DNA from: Alphaproteobacteria bacterium
Lineage (GTDB): Bacteria > Pseudomonadota > Alphaproteobacteria > Rhizobiales > Methyloligellaceae
NCBI GenBank assembly: GCA_016869535.1
Contig: VGDX01000002.1
Location: 62,001 to 126,000 of the forward strand
Direction: 5' to 3'
Length of the DNA: 64,000 bases
A model generated the notes under the pieces. The model saw only the letters and a program-made list of their open reading frames with translations. It was not told where the DNA came from and made no database searches. Made by a program: the position numbers and the translations under genes. Each line of letters opens with the position of its first letter. Positions within the stretch are counted from its first letter, which is position 1. This document shows, piece after piece, positions 55,043 through 63,080 of the stretch.

Positions 55043-56062
55043 CTAAGAACTCCGAGAAATCCCCGCATCTTTCACCGCGAGCATGACCTTGCCGATATGC
55101 TCGGGATCGTCGATGCGACGATGCGCACCCGCCGCATCGGCGAGCTGGAACGTCGAATCGATGATCGGCCTGACCTGTCCTTCGGCGATTAGAGGCCACA
55201 CGCGTTGCTCGATCGCCTTGGCCATGCGCGCCTTCGCTTCCGGAGTCTGTGCCCGCAAAGTCGAGCCGGTCATGGTCAGCCGCCGCATCATCAGCCGCAT
55301 CAGATCGATCTCGACCTTGGAGCCCTTGAGGAAAGCAATCTGCACGATGCGGCCTTCGAGCGCCGCTGCCTTGAGATTGCGCTCGATGTAATCCCCGCCG
55401 ACCATGTCGAGGATGACGTCGGCGCCATGTCCATCGGTAATCAGGCGCACCGCTTCGACATAATCCTCCTCGCGGTAATTGATGGCGCGGACCGCGGCCA
55501 GCGCTTCGCAGTCTTTCACCTTGGCGGCGCTGCCCACCGTCGTCATGACTTTAGCACCGAGTGCCGTGGCGAGCTGGATGGCGGTGGTGCCGATACCGCT
55601 GCCGCCGCCATGCACCAATAGCCATTCGCCTGGCTTGAGGCCGCCGCGCTCGAATACATTGTGCCAGACGGTGAACACCGTTTCGGGCAGCGCCGCGGCC
55701 TCTTCGAGCGATAGCCCCCGCGGGACGGGGAGGGTGGTCGCTTCCGGCGCCACGGCGAATTCGGCATAGCCGCCGCCATTCACCAACGCGGCGACTTCGT
55801 CGCCTTCCTTGTAGCGTGTAACCCCAAGCCCCAGCGCCATGACCTTTCCGGCTACTTCAAGACCGAGGAGATCGGAGGCACCCTTTGGCGGCGGATAGAG
55901 GCCCTGACGCTGGAGCACATCGGGGCGATTGATGCCTGCCGCCACGACCTCGATCAGCACCTCGCCGGGTCCGGGCTCGGGTACCGGGCGCTCTCCTGTA
56001 ACGAGAACTTCCGGGCCGCCGGCCTCCCGGGCTTCGATCACAGTCATGGTCTTCGGCAGCAT
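55043..56062 (-). CDS. NAD(P)H-quinone oxidoreductase, PIG3/QOR-like (MDR superfamily)
   Basis: A 339-aa zinc-free medium-chain dehydrogenase. Seen are GPGEVLIEVVAAGINRPDVLQRQG, VHGGGSGIGTTAIQLA (NADPH loop) and DVILDMVGGDYIERNL. The pattern LQRQGLYPPPKGASDLLGLE is typical of the PIG3-like quinone oxidoreductases. It reduces quinones one electron at a time in known relatives. It is divergent from the DUF1192 gene. Confidence 0.9.
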   Translation of the reverse strand: MLPKTMTVIEAREAGGPEVLVTGERPVPEPGPGEVLIEVVAAGINRPDVLQRQGLYPPPKGASDLLGLEVAGKVMALGLGVTRYKEGDEVAALVNGGGYAEFAVAPEATTLPVPRGLSLEEAAALPETVFTVWHNVFERGGLKPGEWLLVHGGGSGIGTTAIQLATALGAKVMTTVGSAAKVKDCEALAAVRAINYREEDYVEAVRLITDGHGADVILDMVGGDYIERNLKAAALEGRIVQIAFLKGSKVEIDLMRLMMRRLTMTGSTLRAQTPEAKARMAKAIEQRVWPLIAEGQVRPIIDSTFQLADAAGAHRRIDDPEHIGKVMLAVKDAGISRSS

Positions 56063-56135
56063 CGGGCTTCTCTATCCTCCGGGGGATAATGACAAAAGGG
56101 ATTAGCACGAGAACGCTCGATGGTAAGATACCCGC

Positions 56136-56324
56136 ATGGACCTCGAAGAGCTTGAGCCGAAAAAGAAGAAGGGCCATGAGATCGGCGCCGATCTCGGCAA
56201 GCTCTCGGTCGACGATCTGAAAGAGCTGGTCGAGACGCTCAAGGCCGAGATCGCGCGCATCGAGCAGATGCTAGCCGCCAAGCAATCGTCGAAGAGCGCG
56301 GCAGAACAGGTATTCAAGCGTTAA
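56136..56324 (+). CDS. DUF1192 family protein
   Basis: A 62-aa protein with DLEELEPKKKKGHEIGADLG, LSVDDLKELVETLKAEIARIE and a short Ala/Ser tail. This is the whole DUF1192 family pattern, a short helical protein of alphaproteobacteria of unknown function. It stands between the quinone oxidoreductase and rcdA. Confidence 0.87.
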   Translation: MDLEELEPKKKKGHEIGADLGKLSVDDLKELVETLKAEIARIEQMLAAKQSSKSAAEQVFKR

Positions 56325-56400
56325 CCATAGATCGAGCTACGCTTTCTTTAGGTAAATCCCGGCTTAGCATTAACCCGTTGGTAGGGGATCGCTGTTAGGC

Positions 56401-56498
56401 TTCCCTTCATCCAGTCCTCTGGATCTGAGTGGCCTGTTCCACTCTGTTTGACGCCTCCCTGTTAACTTCCTGAGCCGCCGCATGGCGGCTCTTTTTTT
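56401..56498 (+). ncRNA. Second candidate small RNA with anti-Shine-Dalgarno elements
   Basis: In the gap between DUF1192 and rcdA: hairpin ATCCAG/CTGGAT (56409-56424) with loop TCCT, then GAGTGG/CCACTC (56427-56444) with loop CCTGTT. A single-stranded CCTCCC follows at 56454-56459, then a strong terminator. The order matches the candidate at 11788. The 5' end is not defined, because I found no convincing promoter, and the RNA could instead be the 3' end of the DUF1192 mRNA. Membership of the alpha-r14 or Cuckoo class is inference. Confidence 0.55.
56472..56498 (+). terminator. Strong intrinsic terminator before rcdA
   Basis: GAGCCGCC (56472-56479) pairs exactly with GGCGGCTC (56484-56491) around GCAT, and seven Ts follow (56492-56498). 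It ends either the small RNA or the DUF1192 transcript. Confidence 0.88.
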
Positions 56499-56598
56499 GC
56501 CGGATTCGAAGGTTTAACCTTTGTGGGCGGAAGGCTGAGACGGGGCTTCCGCATGGCATATTATGCCGCCGGCTCAAGTAGCACGATTGGAGTGGCCG

Positions 56599-57135
56599 AT
56601 GGCGGGGAGATCGAGAAGCGGAGATCGCGAAAGCGTCACCGTATCGTTCGGCGCCAAGTTTGCGCGCTCCGATCAATTCAAAACCGTGTTCCGCGAAGGC
56701 ATGGCGCTGGTCGAAGCGGCGGCTACCTATCTCGACGGCGAGGGGCGCAAGGAAGCGCGTAAGCTCAGGCCGCCACATTCTCTCGCTTATGCCACCGAAA
56801 GCATGCGTCTCACCACGCGGCTGATGCAACTCGCCTCATGGCTTCTGATCCGCCGTGCCGTTAGCGAGGGCGAATTGACGCCCGAGCAGGCGGTTGAGGA
56901 GCAGCGCAAGATTAAATTGCCGATAAGGGGTAGCGATGCACCCGGGCGCGACCTTAGCTCATTGCCGGAACGCTTGCGCGATCTGGTCGAGCAAAGCGTC
57001 AAGCTGCAAGAACGCGTTCTTCGGTTAGATCAGATGCTTGATGTTGGCGAGATGCCGCCTACGAGCGAGAGCCATCATCCGCTCGAGACGCAGCTCTCGC
57101 GTTTGCGCGAGGCCTTCGGCAAAAGCGCCGAATAA
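56599..57135 (+). CDS. rcdA: Regulator of CtrA degradation RcdA (DUF1465)
   Basis: A 178-aa helical adaptor. In Caulobacter, RcdA joins CpdR and PopA to deliver CtrA to ClpXP. The DUF1465 pattern is seen: FKTVFREGMALVEAAATYLDGEGR, ATESMRLTTRLMQLASWLLIRRAV, and a C-terminal coiled coil (LVEQSVKLQERVLRLDQML). ATG 56599 is used because GGAG lies 6 nt upstream. It converges on the bL31 gene. CpdR is encoded at 13015 of the same window. Confidence 0.9.
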   Translation: MAGRSRSGDRESVTVSFGAKFARSDQFKTVFREGMALVEAAATYLDGEGRKEARKLRPPHSLAYATESMRLTTRLMQLASWLLIRRAVSEGELTPEQAVEEQRKIKLPIRGSDAPGRDLSSLPERLRDLVEQSVKLQERVLRLDQMLDVGEMPPTSESHHPLETQLSRLREAFGKSAE

Positions 57136-57142
57136 CTAGCCG

Positions 57143-57364
57143 CTATTTCAGGAAGCCTTCGTATTTCCGCTTGAAACGGGTCAAGCGTCCACCACGATCG
57201 ATCAAGTGCTGACCGCCGCCGGTCCATGCCGGATGCGTCTTCGGATCGATGTCGAGCTTGAGCGTGTCGCCCTCCGCCCCGTAGGTCGAATAGGTGACAA
57301 ACTCTGTGCCGTCGGTCATTACCACCTTGATGCGGTGATAGTCCGGGTGGATGTCCTTCTTCAT
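57143..57364 (-). CDS. rpmE: 50S ribosomal protein bL31
   Basis: 73 aa: [21 protein letters not shown], then [20 protein letters not shown] and [11 protein letters not shown] at the end. It lacks the Cys pairs, so it is the zinc-free (C-minus) form, as usual in alphaproteobacteria. ATG 57364 is the conserved start; five further codons lie upstream in frame. It diverges from the ABC exporter gene, a usual neighbour. Confidence 0.95.
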   Translation of the reverse strand: MKKDIHPDYHRIKVVMTDGTEFVTYSTYGAEGDTLKLDIDPKTHPAWTGGGQHLIDRGGRLTRFKRKYEGFLK

Positions 57365-57523
57365 GGGCTGGCCTTGCAATTCGAGGAATTCGTTGGCCCG
57401 AGCCTATATCGGAACTTTTTCCCGGATACAAGGCTGCGCCGGAAGGGCGCGGCATCTAGCCCTTCACGCCGGGCGCTCCCGCCCTTAAAGTCTGCCCCCT
57501 GAATAATCAGCTGGGCTCTTTTT

Positions 57524-59356
57524 GTGCAACTCGTAACACAGCAGCCGAACGGTCGAGACCGCCAGGCTTCAGCACCGCTGCATCCGCCGGAACAGGGTGA
57601 AACGCGCGCCTCGCTGCGTCCTCTCCTGGCATTTCGACCTTATCTTTTGCGGCACCGGCAAATGATCGCCGCGGCGCTGCTCGCGCTGATCGTCGCCGCG
57701 GTCGCTACGCTCACCGTACCGCTCGCCGTGAGACGGATGATCGATCTCGGCTTTTCAGGGATCGACCCGGAGCTCATCGACAAATATTTTTTTACCCTGA
57801 TCGGCATCGGCATGATCCTCGCGCTGGCCAGCGCTGTCCGCTTCTACTGCGTAAACTGGCTTGGCGAACGGGTGGTCGCCGATATAAGGCGCGACGTGTT
57901 CAAGCATCTCACCGGCTTGAGCCCCGCTTTCTACGAAGTCTCGCATTCCGGTGAAGTGATGTCGCGCCTCACGGCCGACACCACGCAGATCAAGGCGGCG
58001 GCGAGCACCGCGATCTCACAAGCGATCCGCAATATTCTCCTTCTAGCCGGCGCGGGCGTAATGATGGTGGTGACGAGCCCCAAGCTGTCGCTGGCCGTGT
58101 TGATTGCCATCCCCTTCATCGTGCTGCCACTTGTGGCGTACGGGCGCTCCGTGCGCGCCTTGTCGCGTCACGCGCAAGATACTCTGGCGCAAGCCTCGGC
58201 CTATGCCAGCGAGAGCCTGGGTCAGGTACGTGTGCTGCAAGCCTTCACCCATGAGAAGGCGGCGGCCGCGCGCTTCGGCCAGGCCGTCGAGCGGTCCTTT
58301 GACGCCGCCAATGAGCGTACCAAAGCGCGTGCCGGCCTCACGGCGATTGCCATCTTCCTGGTCTTTGTCAGTGTGGTCGGCGTGCTGTGGTACGGTGCCC
58401 AGGACGTGATGTCAGGCGCCATGACCGGCGGCCGGCTCAGTCAGTTCGTGCTCTACGCCGTGCTTGCCGCCGCGGCCGTCGGAGGTTTGAGCGAAGTGTG
58501 GGGCGAGGTGTCCCAGGCCACAGGCGCGGCCGAACGCCTCGGTGAACTGCTTCAATCTCAGTCGCAGATCAAATCGCCGGCGCATCCTAAGAAGCTGCCC
58601 GAGCCGCCGCGTGGCGAGATCGACTTTCGCGATGTCTGCTTTGCCTATCCCTTGCGCCCTGAGACAGGCGCACTCGAACATATCAGTTTCCAGGTAAAAA
58701 CCGGCGAGCGGGTAGCCATTGTGGGTCCCTCGGGCGCCGGCAAGACCACGATATTTGCGTTATTGCTGCGCTTCTACGATCCATCCCGCGGAGTGGTCGA
58801 GATTGACGGCGTCCCCGTCAATGAAGCCGAGCTTTCCGATCTTCGCAGTCGTTTTGCACTCGTGCCGCAAGAGCCAGCTCTGTTCGCCGATACCATCGCC
58901 GCCAATATCGCCTATGGCGCCGATGGAGCGACCCGAAGCGAGATCTTGGAAGCGGCCAAGACTGCCTTCGCGCATGATTTTATCATGGCCTTGCCGCAAG
59001 GCTACGACACCATGCTGGGGGAGGGCGGCGTGACTCTGTCGGCAGGGCAGCGCCAGCGCATTGCCGTCGCCAGAGCTGTGTTGCGCGACGCGCCTATCCT
59101 GTTGCTCGACGAAGCCACCAGCGCGCTCGATTCGGAGAGTGAAACCTTGGTGCAGCGTGCACTCGACAAGATCATGGAAGGTCGCACGACGCTTGTGATC
59201 GCGCATCGGCTCGCAACGGTGATGCGCGCCGATCGTATCATCGTGCTCGATCAGGGGCGCCTGGTCGAAGAGGGAACGCATCGTAGCCTTATGGAGCGGC
59301 AGGGCGTTTATCGCCGTCTCGCCACGCTGCAATTCGCCCCCGATGCTGCCGAATAA
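57524..59356 (+). CDS. ABC exporter, fused permease and ATPase (MsbA-like)
   Basis: A 610-aa half-transporter that would act as a homodimer. The transmembrane domain (about residues 35-330, six helices) is followed by the nucleotide-binding domain: Walker A GPSGAGKTT, Q-loop LVPQEPALF, signature LSAGQRQR, Walker B ILLLDEATSALD and switch IAHRLATV. Substrate unknown: lipids or peptides are typical for the group. The start is GTG 57524. The rpmE-ABC exporter pair is conserved in Hyphomicrobiales. Confidence 0.92.
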   Translation: MQLVTQQPNGRDRQASAPLHPPEQGETRASLRPLLAFRPYLLRHRQMIAAALLALIVAAVATLTVPLAVRRMIDLGFSGIDPELIDKYFFTLIGIGMILALASAVRFYCVNWLGERVVADIRRDVFKHLTGLSPAFYEVSHSGEVMSRLTADTTQIKAAASTAISQAIRNILLLAGAGVMMVVTSPKLSLAVLIAIPFIVLPLVAYGRSVRALSRHAQDTLAQASAYASESLGQVRVLQAFTHEKAAAARFGQAVERSFDAANERTKARAGLTAIAIFLVFVSVVGVLWYGAQDVMSGAMTGGRLSQFVLYAVLAAAAVGGLSEVWGEVSQATGAAERLGELLQSQSQIKSPAHPKKLPEPPRGEIDFRDVCFAYPLRPETGALEHISFQVKTGERVAIVGPSGAGKTTIFALLLRFYDPSRGVVEIDGVPVNEAELSDLRSRFALVPQEPALFADTIAANIAYGADGATRSEILEAAKTAFAHDFIMALPQGYDTMLGEGGVTLSAGQRQRIAVARAVLRDAPILLLDEATSALDSESETLVQRALDKIMEGRTTLVIAHRLATVMRADRIIVLDQGRLVEEGTHRSLMERQGVYRRLATLQFAPDAAE

Positions 59357-59357
59357 A

Positions 59358-60386
59358 TTACCGTTCGGTGAGCTTAAGCTCGATGCGGCGATTCTGGCGC
59401 AAGGCATCGTCCGAGATGCCGACATCGATTGGCTGGAACTCGCCGAAGCCCGCTGCCACCAGTCTCTCGGGCCGTACCCCCTGCTGCATGAGATAGCGCA
59501 CCACCGAGATGGCACGCGCGCTCGACAGCTCCCAGTTCGAGGGAAATTCCGGCGTGGCGATCGGATTGATATCGGTATGGCCGTCGATGCGCATGACCCA
59601 GGCAATATCCGGTGGGATCTGCCCCTCGAGCCCTTTAAGGGCTGCTGCCAGCTTGTCGAGTTGGGCTGAAGCTTCGGGCCTGATCTCGGCCGAGCCTGAA
59701 TCGAACAGCACGTCGGACGGGAATACGAAACGATCGCCGACCACCTGGAAATCAGGACGGTTGCCGAGCGCGTCGCGCAGCTTGCCGAAGAAGTCAGAGC
59801 GATAGCGGGCAAGCTCCTGCACCTTCCTGGCGAGCGCCACGTTTAGACGCTGACCTAGATCGGCGATCTTCACTTGACTCTCTTTGTCTCTGGCCTCCGA
59901 GGCGTCGAGCGCTTCTTGCAGTGCGGCGAGCTGTAACCTGAGCGCCGCAAGCTGCTGGTTGAGGATTTCCACCTTGGCCAGCGCCTCATTGGTGATCTGC
60001 TTCTGCTCGTCGAGCTGGGTCCCGAGCGCACGTGCCCGATCTTCTGCCCCTTCTGTTTTTCCGCTGGCATCGCCCAGAAGTCCTGCCAGGCGCTGGGTTT
60101 CCTTATCCTTGTCGAGCAGAGTGGCCTGGAGCGCGGCGAGACTGTCCTCCACCGATTCTTTCTTTGAGCGTTCGAGTGCGAGCAACTCCGTCAACTGCGA
60201 CAATTGCCGGTTCAGCCGCGACAGCATGGTATCCTTGCCACTCGCCGCTTGCGTGATGATGAAATTGGTCAACATGAATAGGGCCATGAGGAAGATCACC
60301 ACCAGCAGCAGGGTGGAGAGCATATCGACGAAGCCGGGCCAGTAATTGGTGGCGAGCCGGCCGCGGCGGTTACGCGCCATGGCCAT
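59358..60386 (-). CDS. MotB/OmpA-like peptidoglycan-binding membrane protein
   Basis: A 342-aa protein with one N-terminal transmembrane helix (LSTLLLVVIFLMALFMLTNFII), a long coiled coil (about residues 52-195), and a C-terminal OmpA-like domain (VLFDSGSAEIRPEA, IDGHTDINPI, SARAISVVRYLMQQGV, RRIELKLTER). The helix begins NYWPGFVDMLS, lacking the flagellar MotB context. It is 2 nt from the MotA-like gene, so the two form a stator-like inner-membrane complex that anchors to the cell wall. The energy-driven partner process is unknown. Confidence 0.87.
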   Translation of the reverse strand: MAMARNRRGRLATNYWPGFVDMLSTLLLVVIFLMALFMLTNFIITQAASGKDTMLSRLNRQLSQLTELLALERSKKESVEDSLAALQATLLDKDKETQRLAGLLGDASGKTEGAEDRARALGTQLDEQKQITNEALAKVEILNQQLAALRLQLAALQEALDASEARDKESQVKIADLGQRLNVALARKVQELARYRSDFFGKLRDALGNRPDFQVVGDRFVFPSDVLFDSGSAEIRPEASAQLDKLAAALKGLEGQIPPDIAWVMRIDGHTDINPIATPEFPSNWELSSARAISVVRYLMQQGVRPERLVAAGFGEFQPIDVGISDDALRQNRRIELKLTER

Positions 60387-60388
60387 GA

Positions 60389-61414
60389 CTATTTCCGCTC
60401 CTCGCGCGCAGCCGCCCGGGTTCTGTCGGTGATCTGCCGCAGCACCGTGGCCAGCTCATGCTGTTGCTGGGCCTGTTCGTCAGCCCATTCACGCACCACT
60501 TTCTGTTCGGCGCGCATCTGCCGTATCAATTTGTCGACGCCTTGGGCGAGGTCCTTCACCGCGTCGCCCGTGTTGTCGTTCAGCAGGCGCAGGTCAACCT
60601 TTTCATTCAGGTCCGACAGAGAACGCTGCATGTCGAGCAGCGTAAATCTGAGTTGCGGCGGCAGGCCGGCGGCGCCTTCGTCGGCCAATTGCAGTTCGGT
60701 AATGCCGGAGAGCCAGTCTTCAAGCTCGTTATAGAAACGGCTCTGGGCATGGCCCGCTTGCAGGTCGAGGAAACCGAGAATGAGGGAGCCAGCCAGACCG
60801 AACAAGGACGAGGAGAAGGCGATGCCCATGCCCTTAAGCGGTCCGGCCAATCCTTCCTTCAATTGATCGAACAGCATCACGTCTTCGCTGCCGCTTGTGT
60901 CGAGAGCGCCTATCGTGGTGCCGACCGTGCTTACCGTGTGCAACAGACCCCAGAACGTACCAAGCAGGCCGAGAAAGATGAGTAACCCGACCAGATATCG
61001 CGTCGTCTCGCGTGCTTCTTCCAGGCGCGATGCGACGGAATCGAGCAGCGATCGCATCGAGCCCGTGGCAAGCGAGAGATGGCCGGTGCGGTCGCGCAGC
61101 ATGGTAGCCATGGGCGCGAGCAGTACCGGCGGTTTGTCCACCGCGATGCCAGGATCGGCAATGCGGAAATTATTGACCCAGTTGATCTCCGGATAAAGCA
61201 TCAGCACCTGGCGGAAGGCATAGACGATGCCGACGAAGAGCACGGCAAGGATCAGGCCGTTCAGGCCGGGATTGGCCATGAAGCTCTGCCGGAGCTGTCC
61301 CGTCTGACCATCCAGAATGATCGAGAGCAGCACCGCGAGGATGAGGAAAAGCGCCATGCGCCACAGAAACACTTGCGGGCGCGTAAGCGTGACCCTGTAG
61401 GTTTTCGTTGCCAT
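60389..61414 (-). CDS. MotA/ExbB/TolQ-like membrane protein
   Basis: A 341-aa protein with two N-terminal helices (about 16-36 and 51-70) and a later pair (RYLVGLLIFLGLLGTFWGLLHTV; GIAFSSSLFGLAGSLILGFL). The conserved LLGTFWGLLHTV and GMGIAFSSSLFGL blocks are those of MotA/TolQ/ExbB proton channels. The C-terminal 90 residues are a charged coiled coil. It is the first gene of the pair with the OmpA-like protein. Confidence 0.87.
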   Translation of the reverse strand: MATKTYRVTLTRPQVFLWRMALFLILAVLLSIILDGQTGQLRQSFMANPGLNGLILAVLFVGIVYAFRQVLMLYPEINWVNNFRIADPGIAVDKPPVLLAPMATMLRDRTGHLSLATGSMRSLLDSVASRLEEARETTRYLVGLLIFLGLLGTFWGLLHTVSTVGTTIGALDTSGSEDVMLFDQLKEGLAGPLKGMGIAFSSSLFGLAGSLILGFLDLQAGHAQSRFYNELEDWLSGITELQLADEGAAGLPPQLRFTLLDMQRSLSDLNEKVDLRLLNDNTGDAVKDLAQGVDKLIRQMRAEQKVVREWADEQAQQQHELATVLRQITDRTRAAAREERK

Positions 61415-61586
61415 CTTCCGACGTGGTGGTCCGGATTGCGCGGGCGATGAGATTAGCCGAATAGTGTGGCAGGCAAAACGGCAACCTCAGGGCAGCCGAC
61501 TCTCCCTTTTTCCTAATGTATGCCCGTGAGAAAAGGTTAAAGGGGGTCGTCCCGTTCCAAATTTTCGCGGAAGCGGCTCAGGCCGA

Positions 61587-62405
61587 TCATGGCGTAGTGA
61601 GGTCGCTTTCCGCGCCGGCGGCCTTAAGAAGCTTGAGCAAACGCCTGTGGATGGCTTCGTTGCCGGCGACGATACTGCCTTTTTCCAGCATCTTGTCCTT
61701 GCCGTCGGCATCGCTGATAAAACCGCCTGCCTCGCGCAGAACGACAATACCTGCGGCAATGTCCCAGGGACGCAGATGGCGCTCCCAGAAGCCATCAAGC
61801 CGACCGGCCGCCGTCCAGGCAAGATCGAGCGAGGCTGCGCCGAGCCGCCGCACGCCGGCTGACGCAGCCATGACCGCTTCTAGCTCCTTGAGGAAAACGT
61901 CGTGTGCCGGGCGTCCCCGGTGAGGAATGCCCGTACCGAGTACGCAGTCTGAGATCTCAGCTCTGGCTGCAACCCGTAAACGCCGCCTGTCGTTCAGAAA
62001 GGCGCCCTTGCCCCGCTCGGCGGTGAAGGTCTCTTGGTTGGCAGGATTATAGATTAACCCCGCCACCAGATCGCCCTCTCGCTCCAGCGCAATGGAGATG
62101 GCGAAGATCGGGATGCCGTGCATGAAATTGGTGGTGCCATCGAGCGGATCGACGATCCAGCGATGCGTCTGGTCCGCGCCCTTCACTTCGCCACGCTCCT
62201 CCATCAGGAAGCCGTAGCCGGGGCGCGCATGGGATAGCTCGCTGTAGAGGATTTGCTCGGCACGCGTATCAGCAGCGGTGACGAAATTGGCAGGGCCCTT
62301 GAGCGAGACTTGAAGCTGCTCCACCTCACCGAAATCGCGCGCAAGGCTACGCCCGGCTTTGCGTGCGGCCGCGAGCATCACATTCATCAGCGCCGATGCT
62401 GGCAT
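61587..62405 (-). CDS. suhB: Inositol monophosphatase family protein (SuhB-like)
   Basis: A 272-aa Mg-dependent phosphatase. Motifs: FVTAADTRAEQILYSEL, FLMEERGE, WIVDPLDGTTNFMHGIP, and RPWDIAAGIVVLREAGGFIS. The DPLDGTTNF form is the classical inositol-monophosphatase/SuhB pattern, unlike hisN at 10824. It dephosphorylates myo-inositol 1-phosphate in relatives, and SuhB also takes part in rRNA antitermination in enterobacteria. It follows efp by 15 nt in the same direction. Confidence 0.92.
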   Translation of the reverse strand: MPASALMNVMLAAARKAGRSLARDFGEVEQLQVSLKGPANFVTAADTRAEQILYSELSHARPGYGFLMEERGEVKGADQTHRWIVDPLDGTTNFMHGIPIFAISIALEREGDLVAGLIYNPANQETFTAERGKGAFLNDRRRLRVAARAEISDCVLGTGIPHRGRPAHDVFLKELEAVMAASAGVRRLGAASLDLAWTAAGRLDGFWERHLRPWDIAAGIVVLREAGGFISDADGKDKMLEKGSIVAGNEAIHRRLLKLLKAAGAESDLTTP

Positions 62406-62420
62406 TGTCCTCGTCCAGTG

Positions 62421-62984
62421 CTAATCGGCGCGGCGGACGTAAGTGAGCTCGTTGGTATCGACGACCACTCGCTCGCCGGCTTCGATGAAGGGGGGCACCA
62501 TGATACGCACGCCGTTTTCGAGCTTGGCCGGCTTATAAGATGAAGCCGCGGTTTGCCCTCTCACGACGGGATCGGCTTCGACAACTTCGAGTGTGACTTG
62601 ATCCGGCAATGAAACGCCGATCGGGCGTCCCTCATGGCTCTCGACGTTGACCATCATGCCGTCCTGGAGGAAGGCGGCACGCTCTTCGAGGAAATCGCGC
62701 GGGATGTTGATCTGGTCGTAAGTGTCTGTATCCATGAAGGTGAGCATGTCGCCATCGGCATAGAGGTACTGATAGTCCTTCTGCTCGAGCCGTACGCGCT
62801 CCACCGTTTCCGACGCGCGAAAGCGTTCGTTGAGCTTGGTGCCGTCCAGCACGTTCTTGAGCTCGACTTGGGCGTAGGCCGGCCCCTTGCCCGGCTTGAC
62901 CGCCTGCGCTTTGACCGCGATCCACAGTCCGCCTTTGTGCTGAATGACGTTGCCGGGGCGAATCTCATTGCCATTGATTTTCAT
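62421..62984 (-). CDS. efp: Elongation factor P
   Basis: A 187-aa protein that helps the ribosome through proline runs. Three beta-barrel domains are seen: [20 protein letters not shown], the tip loop [11 protein letters not shown] with the modifiable Lys33, and the C-terminal signature [22 protein letters not shown]. It is followed by suhB, a known pair. An EpmA/EpmB modification system is not in the window. Confidence 0.96.
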   Translation of the reverse strand: MKINGNEIRPGNVIQHKGGLWIAVKAQAVKPGKGPAYAQVELKNVLDGTKLNERFRASETVERVRLEQKDYQYLYADGDMLTFMDTDTYDQINIPRDFLEERAAFLQDGMMVNVESHEGRPIGVSLPDQVTLEVVEADPVVRGQTAASSYKPAKLENGVRIMVPPFIEAGERVVVDTNELTYVRRAD

Positions 62985-63080
62985 CAGGTGTCAGGTTCCA
63001 CGTGTCAGGGTGTCTGGTATTCGGTGTTAGCTATCAGCTATCAGGTTTTTTGACGCCTGACATCCGATACTGGACACCTA
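62985..63080. repeat. Short-repeat-rich gap between efp and the SEL1 gene
   Basis: Contains two GTGTCAGG units (about 62989 and 63002), GGTGTCTGGTAT (63009-63020) facing its near-inverted copy ATACTGGACACC (63068-63079), TATCAG repeated twice, a T6 run, and CCTGACA facing TGTCAGG. Families of such CTGACA/CTATCAG repeats are common between genes in some alphaproteobacteria. A long imperfect hairpin over the whole gap is possible. Confidence 0.5.

Noticed and set aside
58760..59812. 350-codon minus-strand frame opposite the ABC exporter ATPase
   Set aside because: It covers the Walker and signature motifs of the plus-strand gene and the OmpA-domain gene in a wrong frame.
59358..61414. Possible Zorya antiphage system (ZorA/ZorB are MotA/MotB-like)
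   Set aside because: No ZorC, ZorD or ZorE gene is adjacent, and the pair is set among housekeeping genes. A core envelope complex is more likely.
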